DNA of 49,526 nt, taken from the NCBI RefSeq assembly GCF_025751535.1, contig NZ_JAOWLC010000017.1:1-49526 (forward strand). The letters run 5' to 3'. This document shows, piece by piece, positions 42,478 to 49,526 of the stretch. The notes under the pieces were generated by a model. That model was given only the letters and a program-made list of their open reading frames with translations, made no database searches and had not been told where the DNA came from. Position 1 is the stretch's first letter, and each line of letters opens with the position of its first letter. Source of the stretch: Lentibacter sp. XHP0401 (GTDB lineage: Bacteria > Pseudomonadota > Alphaproteobacteria > Rhodobacterales > Rhodobacteraceae). Position numbers and translations under genes: made by a program.

Positions 42478-43648
42478 CCCCTTCCGACGGTCATCGGGAT
42501 CGACGACTGGAGCTGAAGGAAGTCGCAGACCTACGGCACGATCATTGTCGATCTGGAGCGTCGCGTGGTCATCGACGTTCTAGAGGATCGAGATGTCGTC
42601 ACCTGCACCAACTGGCTGAAGCGACATCCCGAGGTGGAAGTGATCAGCAGAGATCGCTGCGGTCTCTACGCCCAGGCTGTCCGGCAAGGTGTGCTGCAGG
42701 CGGAACAGGTCGCTGATCGATTCTATATCGTGCAGAACCTACGAAAGGCCATCGAAGAGGAGATGAACCTTCACGGCCGTGTGACCGGCAGGGCGCTGCT
42801 GTCCGACGCCGACAAGATCACCGCAGCCGGAAGCCTTCTGAAGTCCCGCCTCGCGCACAGGACGTCTCGGGACGAGATTTTCACCACCATCCATGCGCTC
42901 CGAAATCAGGGGCTTACCCTGCAGCGAGATCGGGCAGCGAACAGGGTTCCCGCGTCGCAGCATCGCGAAATTGCTGCAGTTTGAGACGCCGCCCAACCGC
43001 AGGCGGGCAGCTTTGAAACCGACTTCGCCGTGGTACTTTGAAGAGTTCCTGAGCCAAAGTTGGAAGGACGGCATTCGAACTGGAAGCGCCCTTTTCCGTC
43101 TCAGCCAAGAGCGTGGTTACGACGGGAGCCTGACGCATTTACAGCGGCTGCTGGCGGGCTGGCGCCGAGCCGAACAGCAAACGAAGGCCCCCTCCTCGGA
43201 GCACCAGATCTTGAAGCCGGATAGGGACCCGGAAACCGCGCACGCGATCTCCCCGGTCATCGCGGCCGCGCTTTGTATCAAACCCCGCGGAAAGCTCACC
43301 TCGGATCAGGCGCGGAAAGTCGACACTCTCAAGGCCGGCTCTCCCGCCTTCACAACGATGCGCAGCCTCACCATGCGGTTCAACGGCATCATGCGTGGCC
43401 GCCAAGCAGACCCGCTCCCTGCATGGATCGACGACGCGATCGAAACCGACCTGGCGCCCATCGTGTGCTTTGCCCGTACCTTGAACCGGGACTACAATGC
43501 CGTCAAAAACGCAATCGAGATGTCTTGGAGCAACGGCCAGGCGGAAGGTCAGATCAACCGCCTGAAAACCCTCAAACGCGCAATGTAAGGCCGGGCTGGT
43601 CCCTAATTGTTGCGGGCGAGAATGCTACCCTTCCGCCACACAAGGTGA
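42478..43648 (+). pseudogene. ISL3-family transposase, degenerate
   Basis: Reads LPTVIGIDDWS, a stop (TGA replacing a Trp codon), then RKSQTYGTIIVDLERR and RHPEVEVISRDRCGLYAQA. A frameshift near 42905-42930 moves to the frame with SEIGQRTGFPRRSIAKLLQFE and ends WSNGQAEGQINRLKTLKRAM, followed by two further in-frame TAA codons before GRAG and LLRARMLP. The N-terminal zinc-finger part is missing. At least three stops and one frameshift make it dead. A possible right end (GGGCTCTGCCTCACCTTGTG on the minus strand) lies near 43640-43660. Confidence 0.85.
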
Positions 43649-43667
43649 GGCAGAGCCCATTTAAGGG

Positions 43668-43796
43668 CTACGCGACATATCTGTTTGGAGGCCAGATGCG
43701 CTTGGACGGGCGGGCGATCGACCAAAAGAGCGCACCAATCAAAACCAGACCGGACAGCAGGCCTGCGACCACTAGTATGCCTTGGGCAATCGTCAT
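43668..43796 (-). pseudogene. Truncated membrane methyltransferase-like gene
   Basis: The ATG at 43796 overlaps the CDF stop (ATGA) and gives 42 residues: MTIAQGILVVAGLLSGLVLI, then FWSIARPSKRIWPP, like the N-terminus of isoprenylcysteine-methyltransferase-type membrane proteins. It then ends at the boundary of the ISL3 remnant, so the rest of the gene has probably been lost by that insertion. Confidence 0.6.
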
Positions 43797-44710
43797 GAGC
43801 GGTGTCCGAACACCTGCGCCTCCTGATGCGCATTGTCGGTCGCTTCGAATTCAAGCGTGGAATGCTCGATTGAGAAACGTTCATGCAGCACCGATTTGAC
43901 GTTTTCTTTAATTTTGTCGGCCTCACCCATCCGGTCGCGTTCGACAACAATATGGCAGTCCAATGCCGCAGTGCTCTCCTGCATTTGCCACAGGTGGACA
44001 TGATGCACGTTCACAACGCCATCGACACTCTGGATCGCTCTGACCACGTCATTTCCATCAATATCTGGTGGGCTCCCAAGCATCAGGGTTCGAATTGGGC
44101 CCCCTATTTCGGTGAAGGACAGATACAGGATGTAGAGCGCGATGCCGATGGTGATGGCCGGATCCACCCAACGCATATCATAAAGTATAATGAGCGTCCC
44201 GCCGACTATGACGGCCACTGAAGCCAACGCGTCCGAAAGGTTGTGGAGAAACAGCGCGCGGATGTTCACGCTCCCCTTCTGCATCGAATAGGTCAGCATT
44301 GCGGTCAGCGTGTCGACCACAAGCGCAATTCCACCGAGAATGACGACGGTCCACCCCATGACTTCGGGTGGATCAATCATGCGCATGCTACCTTCGTAGA
44401 TCAGGTAGAAGCCGATCACGATCAGGGTGGTGTAGTTGATCAGGGCAGCGACGATTTCGACCCGGCCATAGCCGAAAGTCATGCGCTCATCGGCCGGGCG
44501 GCGCGCGATCTTGCGCGCGGCGAAGGCAATGACAAGCGAGGCCATATCGGAAAAGTTGTGCAGCGCATCGGCGATAAGTGCTAGACTGCCCGACAATATG
44601 CCCCCGACGATTTGCGCAACAGTAAGTAGCCCATTCGCCCAGATCGCGATCGCAACCCGTCGATCCCCAGAATTCGGATCGATATTCGCGTGCCCGTGAT
44701 CATGCGGCAT
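43793..44710 (-). CDS. CDF-family cation efflux protein (CzcD-like)
   Basis: A 305-residue membrane exporter, likely H+-coupled Zn2+/Cd2+ efflux. The start MPHDHGHANID (44710) carries a His-rich N-terminus. TM2 holds ADALHNFSD and TM5 LHNLSDALAS, the two HxxxD zinc-site motifs; the C-terminal domain (about 205-300) includes VHHVHLWQM, another metal-binding element. It overlaps the transglutaminase gene by 11 bp and is read from the MerR-type promoter upstream of that gene. Confidence 0.93.
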   Translation of the reverse strand: MPHDHGHANIDPNSGDRRVAIAIWANGLLTVAQIVGGILSGSLALIADALHNFSDMASLVIAFAARKIARRPADERMTFGYGRVEIVAALINYTTLIVIGFYLIYEGSMRMIDPPEVMGWTVVILGGIALVVDTLTAMLTYSMQKGSVNIRALFLHNLSDALASVAVIVGGTLIILYDMRWVDPAITIGIALYILYLSFTEIGGPIRTLMLGSPPDIDGNDVVRAIQSVDGVVNVHHVHLWQMQESTAALDCHIVVERDRMGEADKIKENVKSVLHERFSIEHSTLEFEATDNAHQEAQVFGHRS

Positions 44711-45461
44711 TGGCAGGCTCCTCATGCGCGTGTGTCGCGCGTCGGTCAGTCTTCAGGCGGCCGCTGCGGAAACCACGTACGCGCGCATTCATCCAGTGGC
44801 GTATTATATGACGGTAAAGGGCACCACGCAGCCTTCCAAAGGATTGCTCATGGGACAAATAGAAGGCGTCGGGCGTATCGTACACGCCGAAATCTTGCAC
44901 GATGCCGGTTTTCTGAATGTAGGTATCTTCTCCGTTCCAGGCGACGGGAGGCGCGCCAAGGCAATCCGTGCCCGCGCCATAACCGCAGAGACTGTCCGTG
45001 TCCGAGAACGATCTTTGCAGGACTTCGAAGAAAGCGTCATCCAGGATGAAGCCTTCAAGGTTGATCCAGGCCCCTTGAAATTCGATCTCTACCCACGAAT
45101 GGAGAATTTCCTCTGGAGCAAGCGGATACACCAACTCTGGGACAACACCGCGCTGCAAGCCTTTGTGGATCGTAAACCCATGCAACCGGCAACGAACGCC
45201 AACACCACGCAGCAGCGCCATTAAGAGCGTGCCTTTCGTATTGCACTGCCCGTAGCCGTCGGAAAGTACCTCGGATGCGGGGATGTCGTCAGCTCGATTG
45301 TATCCGAACGAGATTTCATTTCGAACGAAATCATAGGCAGCTCCGATCCGATCGTATTCGGATAAGTCGCGCCAGCTGCGGCTCTCTATTAGATGCGCAA
45401 GAGGCGCGGCATCAAAATCCAGTAGTTTTGTGGGTGCAAGTAGGGGGTTGGTTATCTGCAA
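44700..45461 (-). CDS. Transglutaminase-like cysteine protein
   Basis: A 253-residue protein with a transglutaminase-like core: SDGYGQCNTKGTLLMALLRGVGV (nucleophilic Cys), ILHSWVEI (His) and a following INLEGFILDD segment that supplies the acidic residue. No signal peptide is evident, so it may be cytoplasmic. It leads a two-gene operon with the CDF exporter under a MerR-type promoter, which suggests metal-induced protein processing. The substrate is unknown. Confidence 0.82.
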   Translation of the reverse strand: MQITNPLLAPTKLLDFDAAPLAHLIESRSWRDLSEYDRIGAAYDFVRNEISFGYNRADDIPASEVLSDGYGQCNTKGTLLMALLRGVGVRCRLHGFTIHKGLQRGVVPELVYPLAPEEILHSWVEIEFQGAWINLEGFILDDAFFEVLQRSFSDTDSLCGYGAGTDCLGAPPVAWNGEDTYIQKTGIVQDFGVYDTPDAFYLSHEQSFGRLRGALYRHIIRHWMNARVRGFRSGRLKTDRRATHAHEEPANAA

Positions 45462-45490
45462 CGGAGTCGCTCCTCGAATCGTCTTGGAAC

Positions 45491-45521
45491 AGACTAGTCT
45501 CTATAGTTACTGTAGCTTCAA
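45491..45521 (-). promoter_or_regulatory. MerR-type promoter/operator of transglutaminase-CDF
   Basis: Minus strand: -35 TTGAAG (45516-45521), 19-bp spacer CTACAGTAACTATAGAGAC with dyad CTACAG/CTATAG, -10 TAGTCT (45491-45496), 30 bp before the start codon. Fourth member of the plasmid MerR operator set. Confidence 0.82.
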
Positions 45522-45550
45522 CCCCTTCTTTTAGAAACGATCTCTCGCAA

Positions 45551-46159
45551 CTACTTGTCCGTGTGAACTGCTTTGTGGTGTTCACCGTGTGCGTCGCGTA
45601 GGATATTGACGCCGTCCCAGGCCGCGATCCCGGCGATAATCACACCGACGACTAGGTCGGGCCAGTTCGTTCCCAGCCAGGCAACGAGGCCACCTGCGAC
45701 CACGATTCCGAGGTTTGCCGCAAAGTCGTTCCAGCTGAAAGTATTGGCCGCGCGGATGTTGACGTCCGGATCTTTGAGCCGAGCGAGCAACCAGACACAA
45801 ACTGAGTTGATGGCCGCCGCGCTCAGCGCCATGACGATCATAACGGTGCCAAGGGGATCCGACCCACCGACATAGCGGCGCCAAGCATCATAAAGGATCC
45901 CGATGGCGAACACGATCAGCAAGCAGCCCGAGACATTCGCCGCACCACGTTTCCATTTCGCAGACCGCGACAATGCAAACAGACTGATTGCGTAGACCAA
46001 GCTGTCTGAAAGGTTGTCGAGCCCGTTTGCGATCAGGGCACTGGAATCCCCGAAGGCCCCGATCGCAAAAAAGGCCATGGCAAGACCCACGTTTAGACCG
46101 AGAACAATCCAAAGGGTGCGTCTTTCGCTTGCTCCTTTTCCTGCAGTCATACTTCCCAT
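45551..46159 (-). CDS. CDF-like membrane protein with altered metal sites
   Basis: A roughly 202-residue protein (start MGSMTAGKG; 46150 is also possible) with six membrane segments like the CDF transporter core, ending soon after TM6 with HGEHHKAVH and no C-terminal domain. The TM2 site reads ANGLDNLSD instead of ADALHNLSD (His to Asp) and TM5 FSWNDFAANLG instead of HxxxD. It belongs to a small cation-transporter subfamily common near metal genes. Substrate may differ from Zn2+/Cd2+. Confidence 0.82.
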   Translation of the reverse strand: MGSMTAGKGASERRTLWIVLGLNVGLAMAFFAIGAFGDSSALIANGLDNLSDSLVYAISLFALSRSAKWKRGAANVSGCLLIVFAIGILYDAWRRYVGGSDPLGTVMIVMALSAAAINSVCVWLLARLKDPDVNIRAANTFSWNDFAANLGIVVAGGLVAWLGTNWPDLVVGVIIAGIAAWDGVNILRDAHGEHHKAVHTDK

Positions 46160-46348
46160 TCCGCTTGGTCGACTATAATCCTTCAACCTCTCGGGCAGAT
46201 CAGAGTTCCGGATTGATTAATAATGGTCAGTTCCATTTACGACCGCCGGGAGCTGTCAGTCAGGCGTCTCAACCAAAGTAGAGCATAGCCCTTTTTATGG
46301 GGCGATGAGATCGCGATTTGAGACGGTTTCAAGTTCAAACCATAAAGT

Positions 46349-46684
46349 TCAATTGGTTCGTGGCGCGGCCAGTATTATAGCTGCGCCGAGCAAGCAAACG
46401 GCTGTGCCAAGCGCATCCCACCTGTCCGGTCTGTGACCCTCTGCAAGCCACATCCACAGTACAGAAGCCGCAATGTAAACTCCGCCGTAGGCGGCAAAGG
46501 CGCGGCCCGCAGCAACCGTTTCGACTTGCGCCAGAAGCCACCCGAATACCACCAAGGCTACAATACCGGGTACGAGCCAGGCCGCGGATGCGCCGAGGCG
46601 CCACCAACTCCAGATCGCGAAACACCCGGCGATCTCGGCCAAGGCCGCAAGCGGATAGGCAAGCGCGGCAGGCATCTCAGGCAC
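46349..46684 (-). CDS. YnfA-family small membrane protein
   Basis: A 111-residue protein with four membrane segments, matching the YnfA/UPF0060 family ([56 protein letters not shown]), which is related to SMR exporters. It overlaps the MerR gene by eight bases, so the two are co-transcribed. A role in metal or drug export is possible but untested. Confidence 0.9.
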   Translation of the reverse strand: MPEMPAALAYPLAALAEIAGCFAIWSWWRLGASAAWLVPGIVALVVFGWLLAQVETVAAGRAFAAYGGVYIAASVLWMWLAEGHRPDRWDALGTAVCLLGAAIILAAPRTN

Positions 46685-47105
46685 CGATCTCGTCGTGTTC
46701 GGTCAAACATTCGGAATGATCCCGCAACACCTCAAGCACCTTGCAATCGGCGGTACGTCCACCGCTGCATTCGTGAACCATGCGTTTCAGTTCGGTGCGC
46801 AGCGCCTTCAGACGGGCCATGCGCTGCTCCACCTGCTTAAGCTGGCGACGCGCAATCGCGTCGGCTTCTTCGCAGGGCCGATTGGGCTGGTCGCTGAGGT
46901 CGAGCAGCTCGCGGATCGCATCAAGTGAGAAGCCGAGTTGTCGCGAATGGCGGATAAAGGACAGTCGGTCGAGCTGTGCATTGTCATAGCGCCTCTGTCC
47001 GCCTTCAGTCCGGCCAGGTTCGGGCATGAGCCCGATCTGCTCGTAGTACCGAATGGTCTGCACCTTTGTGCCCGTCTTCTTTGACAGAGTGCCGATCGTG
47101 AGCAT
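46677..47105 (-). CDS. MerR-family Cd/Pb/Zn-type metal sensor
   Basis: A 142-residue regulator. The start at 47105 ([20 protein letters not shown]) follows GGAGG; the longer reading frame adds 23 atypical residues. The winged helix is complete and the dimer helix carries C78. The metal loop C113-SGGRTAD-C121 and C133 follow. C78/C113/C121 matches the three-cysteine pattern of CadR and PbrR proteins rather than the two-cysteine loop of CueR. It diverges from the ten-gene operon and is the only intact MerR gene here, so it probably serves all four matching promoters. Confidence 0.92.
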   Translation of the reverse strand: MLTIGTLSKKTGTKVQTIRYYEQIGLMPEPGRTEGGQRRYDNAQLDRLSFIRHSRQLGFSLDAIRELLDLSDQPNRPCEEADAIARRQLKQVEQRMARLKALRTELKRMVHECSGGRTADCKVLEVLRDHSECLTEHDEIGA

Positions 47106-47210
47106 CTTCGCCTCCATGAAAAAGTTACAGTCTTTGTAGGTTTTGCCGCCCCAATAGACAAGTGCCGGATTCACAGACGCGTGAGTTTAAGCCACAACGT
47201 GATTTCGCGC

Positions 47211-47241
47211 TTGAACCTCTAGTAGCTAGAGGATGTAAACG
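47211..47241 (+). promoter_or_regulatory. MerR-type promoter/operator of the ten-gene operon
   Basis: -35 TTGAAC (47211-47216), 19-bp spacer, -10 TAAACG (47236-47241). The spacer contains CCTCTAG-TAG-CTAGAGG (47216-47232), a perfect 7-3-7 palindrome and the best of the four operators. It lies between the divergent merR gene and the SCO gene, 37 bp before the first start codon. Confidence 0.88.
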
Positions 47242-47277
47242 CGACAATAATCAAGAATCAAAATCAGGCGCGCAGGT

Positions 47278-47880
47278 TTGTCCCTTACATCGGCACAGAA
47301 GTTTCTTTGGGTTTTAGCAGGCGCCGCGGCGCTTGCCTTCGTATGGCTTTTGCTCTGGTCGGACTATCGCGCTGACCGCGCCCGAACCGACACCGATCCG
47401 GCGTTTCTCGCCGCATTCGAATTGACGGACCACCAAGGTATGGTCCGCACAGAAGAAGACTTTTCGGGGCGTTGGATGTTGGTATTTTTCGGCTTCAGCA
47501 ACTGCCCCGATGTCTGCCCGACGACACTGTCTGAGGTCGCGGCGGTGATGGACGGTCTGGGCGACAATGCCGCGAGGGTCCAGCCGATTTTCATAACCAT
47601 CGACCCCGAACGGGACACGCCCATGGCACTCGCCGAATTCGTTCCGCAGTTCGATGCGAACATCATCGGGCTGACAGGTACGCCCGAACAGATCGCCGCT
47701 ACATCCGAAACGTTTCCGATCTTCTTTGAACGCATCGAAGAGGCCACAGCGCCGGATGGCTACACAATGGGCCACACGTCACATCTGTTTCTATTCGACC
47801 CCGAGGCAGGCTTTGCAGACTCATGGCCCTATGGCACGTCCGCTGAAGAGATTCTCGCCGATATGGAAGAGAGGATCTGA
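47278..47880 (+). CDS. SCO1/SenC-family protein (first copy)
   Basis: A 200-residue membrane-anchored periplasmic copper/thiol protein; the TTG at 47278 is the best start (no ATG is available before the anchor at residues 8-27). CPDVC supplies C76 and C80, H166 (MGHTSHL) completes the site and ITIDPERDT is conserved. First gene of the operon behind the MerR operator; a second SCO follows four genes later. Their sequences differ clearly, so this is an old duplication or separate recruitment. Confidence 0.92.
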   Translation: MSLTSAQKFLWVLAGAAALAFVWLLLWSDYRADRARTDTDPAFLAAFELTDHQGMVRTEEDFSGRWMLVFFGFSNCPDVCPTTLSEVAAVMDGLGDNAARVQPIFITIDPERDTPMALAEFVPQFDANIIGLTGTPEQIAATSETFPIFFERIEEATAPDGYTMGHTSHLFLFDPEAGFADSWPYGTSAEEILADMEERI

Positions 47881-47885
47881 CCGAC

Positions 47886-48308
47886 ATGAACCGCATACCC
47901 GCAGAAACCGCCCTCGGGCTGGCATGGATCGTTGCCCTCGTCGCCTCGCTTGCTGTACTTTTCATCGGCGAAGTGATGGGGCAGACACCCTGCGTGCTGT
48001 GCTGGTTCCAGCGCGCCTTCATGTTCCCGCTCGCGATCATTCTCGGCCTCGGCCTTTGGTGGCGAGACGGCAGCGTCGGGCGCTATGGCATCGCTCTGGC
48101 GCTTGGTGGTGGCGTGGTCGCCCTGTGGCACATGGGCCTCTACGCGGGCCTGATCCCCGAACGCATCCAGCCCTGCACGGCCACCGGCCCCTCTTGCACC
48201 GATGATAACCAATTGGCCTTCGGCATTCCGATCCCGCTGATGGCGCTGGCCGCCTTCGCGCTGATCGGGTTCCTGTCGGCACTTTCATTGAAGGAAACAC
48301 AAACATGA
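47886..48308 (+). CDS. dsbB: DsbB-family disulphide oxidoreductase
   Basis: A 140-residue inner-membrane protein with four segments. The first periplasmic loop has CVLC (C36, C39) and the second CTATGPSC (C97, C104), the two redox pairs of DsbB. It should reoxidise the DsbA-like protein of the next gene using quinone. The downstream gene starts in its stop (ATGA), so the pair is made together. Placed between SCO and PCu(A)C, it links disulphide formation with periplasmic copper handling. Confidence 0.93.
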   Translation: MNRIPAETALGLAWIVALVASLAVLFIGEVMGQTPCVLCWFQRAFMFPLAIILGLGLWWRDGSVGRYGIALALGGGVVALWHMGLYAGLIPERIQPCTATGPSCTDDNQLAFGIPIPLMALAAFALIGFLSALSLKETQT

Positions 48309-48964
48309 ATCGACGCGGCTTAATCCTGTCCGTTCTCGCCCTCGGCGTTGCCGGTTTCAGCGGAGCCACCTGGTATGCATCCCGCTCCGGCCCGATGGCC
48401 GAAGCAGATCCCGTTGCGCCGGAACTCGCGGACGCAATGATCCGCTCTTACTCGCCCATCCTCGGACCTGCCGACGCGCCCGTCACGATTGTCGAATTCT
48501 TTGACCCGGCCTGCGAGGCTTGCCGCGCCTTCCATCCGATCGTGAAGGACATCATGGCACAGCATGGAGATGCCGTCCGCGTCGTTATCCGCTACACCGC
48601 GTTTCATGGCGAGGCATCCGAGGAAGCAATCCGCGTGCTCGAGGCAGCACGCATGCAAGGCGTTTACGAGCCGGTGCTCGAAGCCGTTCTGCGGGATCAG
48701 CCGAGATGGGCGTCGCACGGCGCGCCTGAGCCCGGTCTGATCCTCCAGATCGCCGCCACTGCCGGACTCGATGCAGAGGCCGCGCGCACGCAAATGCTGG
48801 CACCGGATGTCGTTGCGATCCTGAATCAGGATCGTGCGGACGTCGAAACCGTGGGAGTTCGCCAGACTCCTACTTTCTTTGTAAACGGCAAGTCGCTCGA
48901 TCTGTTCGGGGAGGCAGAACTGCGGCGATTAGTGGCCGCGGAAGTTGCCGCCGTGCAAAGCTGA
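48305..48964 (+). CDS. DsbA-like thiol oxidoreductase
   Basis: A 219-residue exported thioredoxin-fold protein with an N-terminal signal/anchor (about 6-22), active site CEAC (C70, C73) in EFFDPACEACRAF and cis-proline P189 in RQTPTFFVNG. The fold and CxxC position fit DsbA/DsbG-type enzymes. With DsbB it forms an apparently complete oxidative system; metal stress that damages thiols is a plausible reason. Whether it oxidises or isomerises cannot be told. Confidence 0.92.
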   Translation: MNRRGLILSVLALGVAGFSGATWYASRSGPMAEADPVAPELADAMIRSYSPILGPADAPVTIVEFFDPACEACRAFHPIVKDIMAQHGDAVRVVIRYTAFHGEASEEAIRVLEAARMQGVYEPVLEAVLRDQPRWASHGAPEPGLILQIAATAGLDAEAARTQMLAPDVVAILNQDRADVETVGVRQTPTFFVNGKSLDLFGEAELRRLVAAEVAAVQS

Positions 48965-48987
48965 ATGGAAAAGGCAGGACCAAAACG

Positions 48988-49455
48988 ATGAAAAAGATTA
49001 TTATGACGGGCACACTGGCCGCGCTCTTGACCTTTGGAGGGCTCTCAGTGCCCGCACTGGCCGGACCCGTGGATGTCGTCGTCGAAAGCGCGTGGTCCCG
49101 CGCCTCCATAGGGATGAACCGCCCCGGGGCCGCCTACATGACGATCCGCAACACTGGCGACGAGCCGGTGACGCTGATTGGTCTTTCAACACCCCTCGCG
49201 ATGATGCCCGAGATCCACGAGACGAAGACCAATGCCGAAGGTGTGAGTTCCATGAGCCCGGCAGGTGAGATCGCGATCGCCCCGGGCGAGAGCGTCGCGC
49301 TTGAGCCGGGCGGCCTCCACGCGATGTTGATGCGGCTACAACAACCCATGACGGAAGGTGAAACCTTTCCGCTGACCCTACTTTTTGTCGACGGGGGCGA
49401 GGTGACGGTCGAGGTGCCGATCCTTGGCATCGGCGCACGCGGACCGGAAGACTAA
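48988..49455 (+). CDS. PCu(A)C periplasmic copper chaperone
   Basis: A 155-residue exported protein (signal peptide to about ALAG, residue 26) with the PCu(A)C copper site: H77, M89, H111 and M113 in the H-x11-M-x21-HxM arrangement (EIHETK, SSM, GGLHAML). It delivers Cu(I) to cytochrome oxidase or to SCO, and a SCO gene follows immediately, its ATG overlapping this stop across the circular junction. Function by family is firm. Confidence 0.94.
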   Translation: MKKIIMTGTLAALLTFGGLSVPALAGPVDVVVESAWSRASIGMNRPGAAYMTIRNTGDEPVTLIGLSTPLAMMPEIHETKTNAEGVSSMSPAGEIAIAPGESVALEPGGLHAMLMRLQQPMTEGETFPLTLLFVDGGEVTVEVPILGIGARGPED

Positions 49456-49526
49456 TGCGACGAAGGACGATCGCAGGATACGGCGCGGCCGGTGCCGGTG
49501 CAATTGCCTTGACGCTCTTCGTCGGT
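49455..49526 (+). CDS. Start of second SCO gene (duplicate of position 6)
   Basis: The first 24 codons of the SCO gene described at position 6, present here because of the terminal overlap. Not a separate gene. Confidence 0.95.
   Translation, partial: MRRRTIAGYGAAGAGAIALTLFVG

Noticed and set aside
46160-46190. TTGAAG-GATTATAGTCGACC upstream of the CDF-like gene as a fifth MerR promoter
   Set aside because: The -35-like box is present, but there is no dyad matching the other four and no -10 at 19 bp; it also lies too close to the start codon.
46325-46365. GTTC repeats near 46330-46365 as a LexA box
   Set aside because: Spacings are 10 and 5 bases instead of 7.

Overview
The first 77 bases of the window recur exactly as its last 77 (49450-49526), so this is almost certainly one complete circular replicon of about 49,449 bp written with an assembly overlap. 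A repABC operon (RepA-RepB, antisense RNA, RepC, two parS-like palindromes), high-GC codon use, a GAAC-N7-GAAC LexA-like box and RHE_PE00001/DUF932/DUF6878-type accessory genes point to a plasmid of an alphaproteobacterium, most likely Rhodobacteraceae. I see no relaxase, type IV secretion genes, rRNA, tRNA, CRISPR array or prophage.

Layout, following the circle. (1) 46.3-49.5 kb and, through the junction, 0-5.3 kb: a MerR-type sensor (with YnfA) diverges from a ten-gene operon SCO, DsbB, DsbA-like, PCu(A)C, second SCO, M23 peptidase, DUF411, ZIP transporter, LspA and Lnt. (2) 5.3-9.5 kb: a lipoprotein L,D-transpeptidase, a Zn/Cd/Pb P-type ATPase, a small lipoprotein, a second L,D-transpeptidase and a merR relic. 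(3) 10-16 kb: an HTH protein, a serine recombinase and the repABC core. (4) 16-29.4 kb: plasmid housekeeping: large ParB-like protein, SSB, DUF932, DUF1992, ParD-ParE, a Fic/HTH pair of the mobile mystery type and many small proteins, with an H-NS-like pseudogene and a truncated gene copy. (5) 29.5-41.2 kb: a copper island: Met-rich multicopper oxidase, two cytochromes c, CopZ-like protein, CopA ATPase, APC permease, TVP38 protein, DUF302, DUF305, a 38-residue membrane peptide, an EF-hand protein and a two-component system. (6) 41.4-46.2 kb: a methylase/helicase gene cut by a decayed ISL3-type transposase, then a transglutaminase-CDF operon and a CDF-like protein.

The most striking feature is a plasmid-wide regulon. 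Four promoters (8.3, 9.5, 45.5 and 47.2 kb) share a TTGAA[C/G] -35 box, an exact 19-bp spacer and a related CTCTAG-type dyad, the architecture of MerR-family activation. They drive the P-type ATPase, an L,D-transpeptidase, the transglutaminase-CDF pair and the ten-gene operon. The only intact MerR protein has the cysteine layout of Cd/Pb/Zn sensors. Metal efflux thus appears co-regulated with periplasmic thiol and copper handling, peptidoglycan remodelling and lipoprotein maturation: an envelope-remodelling metal-resistance system.

A second layer is in RNA. Five accessory genes carry related purine-rich leaders 77-96 nt before their start codons, and ssb shares a different hairpin leader with a 54-residue protein gene. 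Functions are inferred from motifs and context; no database search was run.
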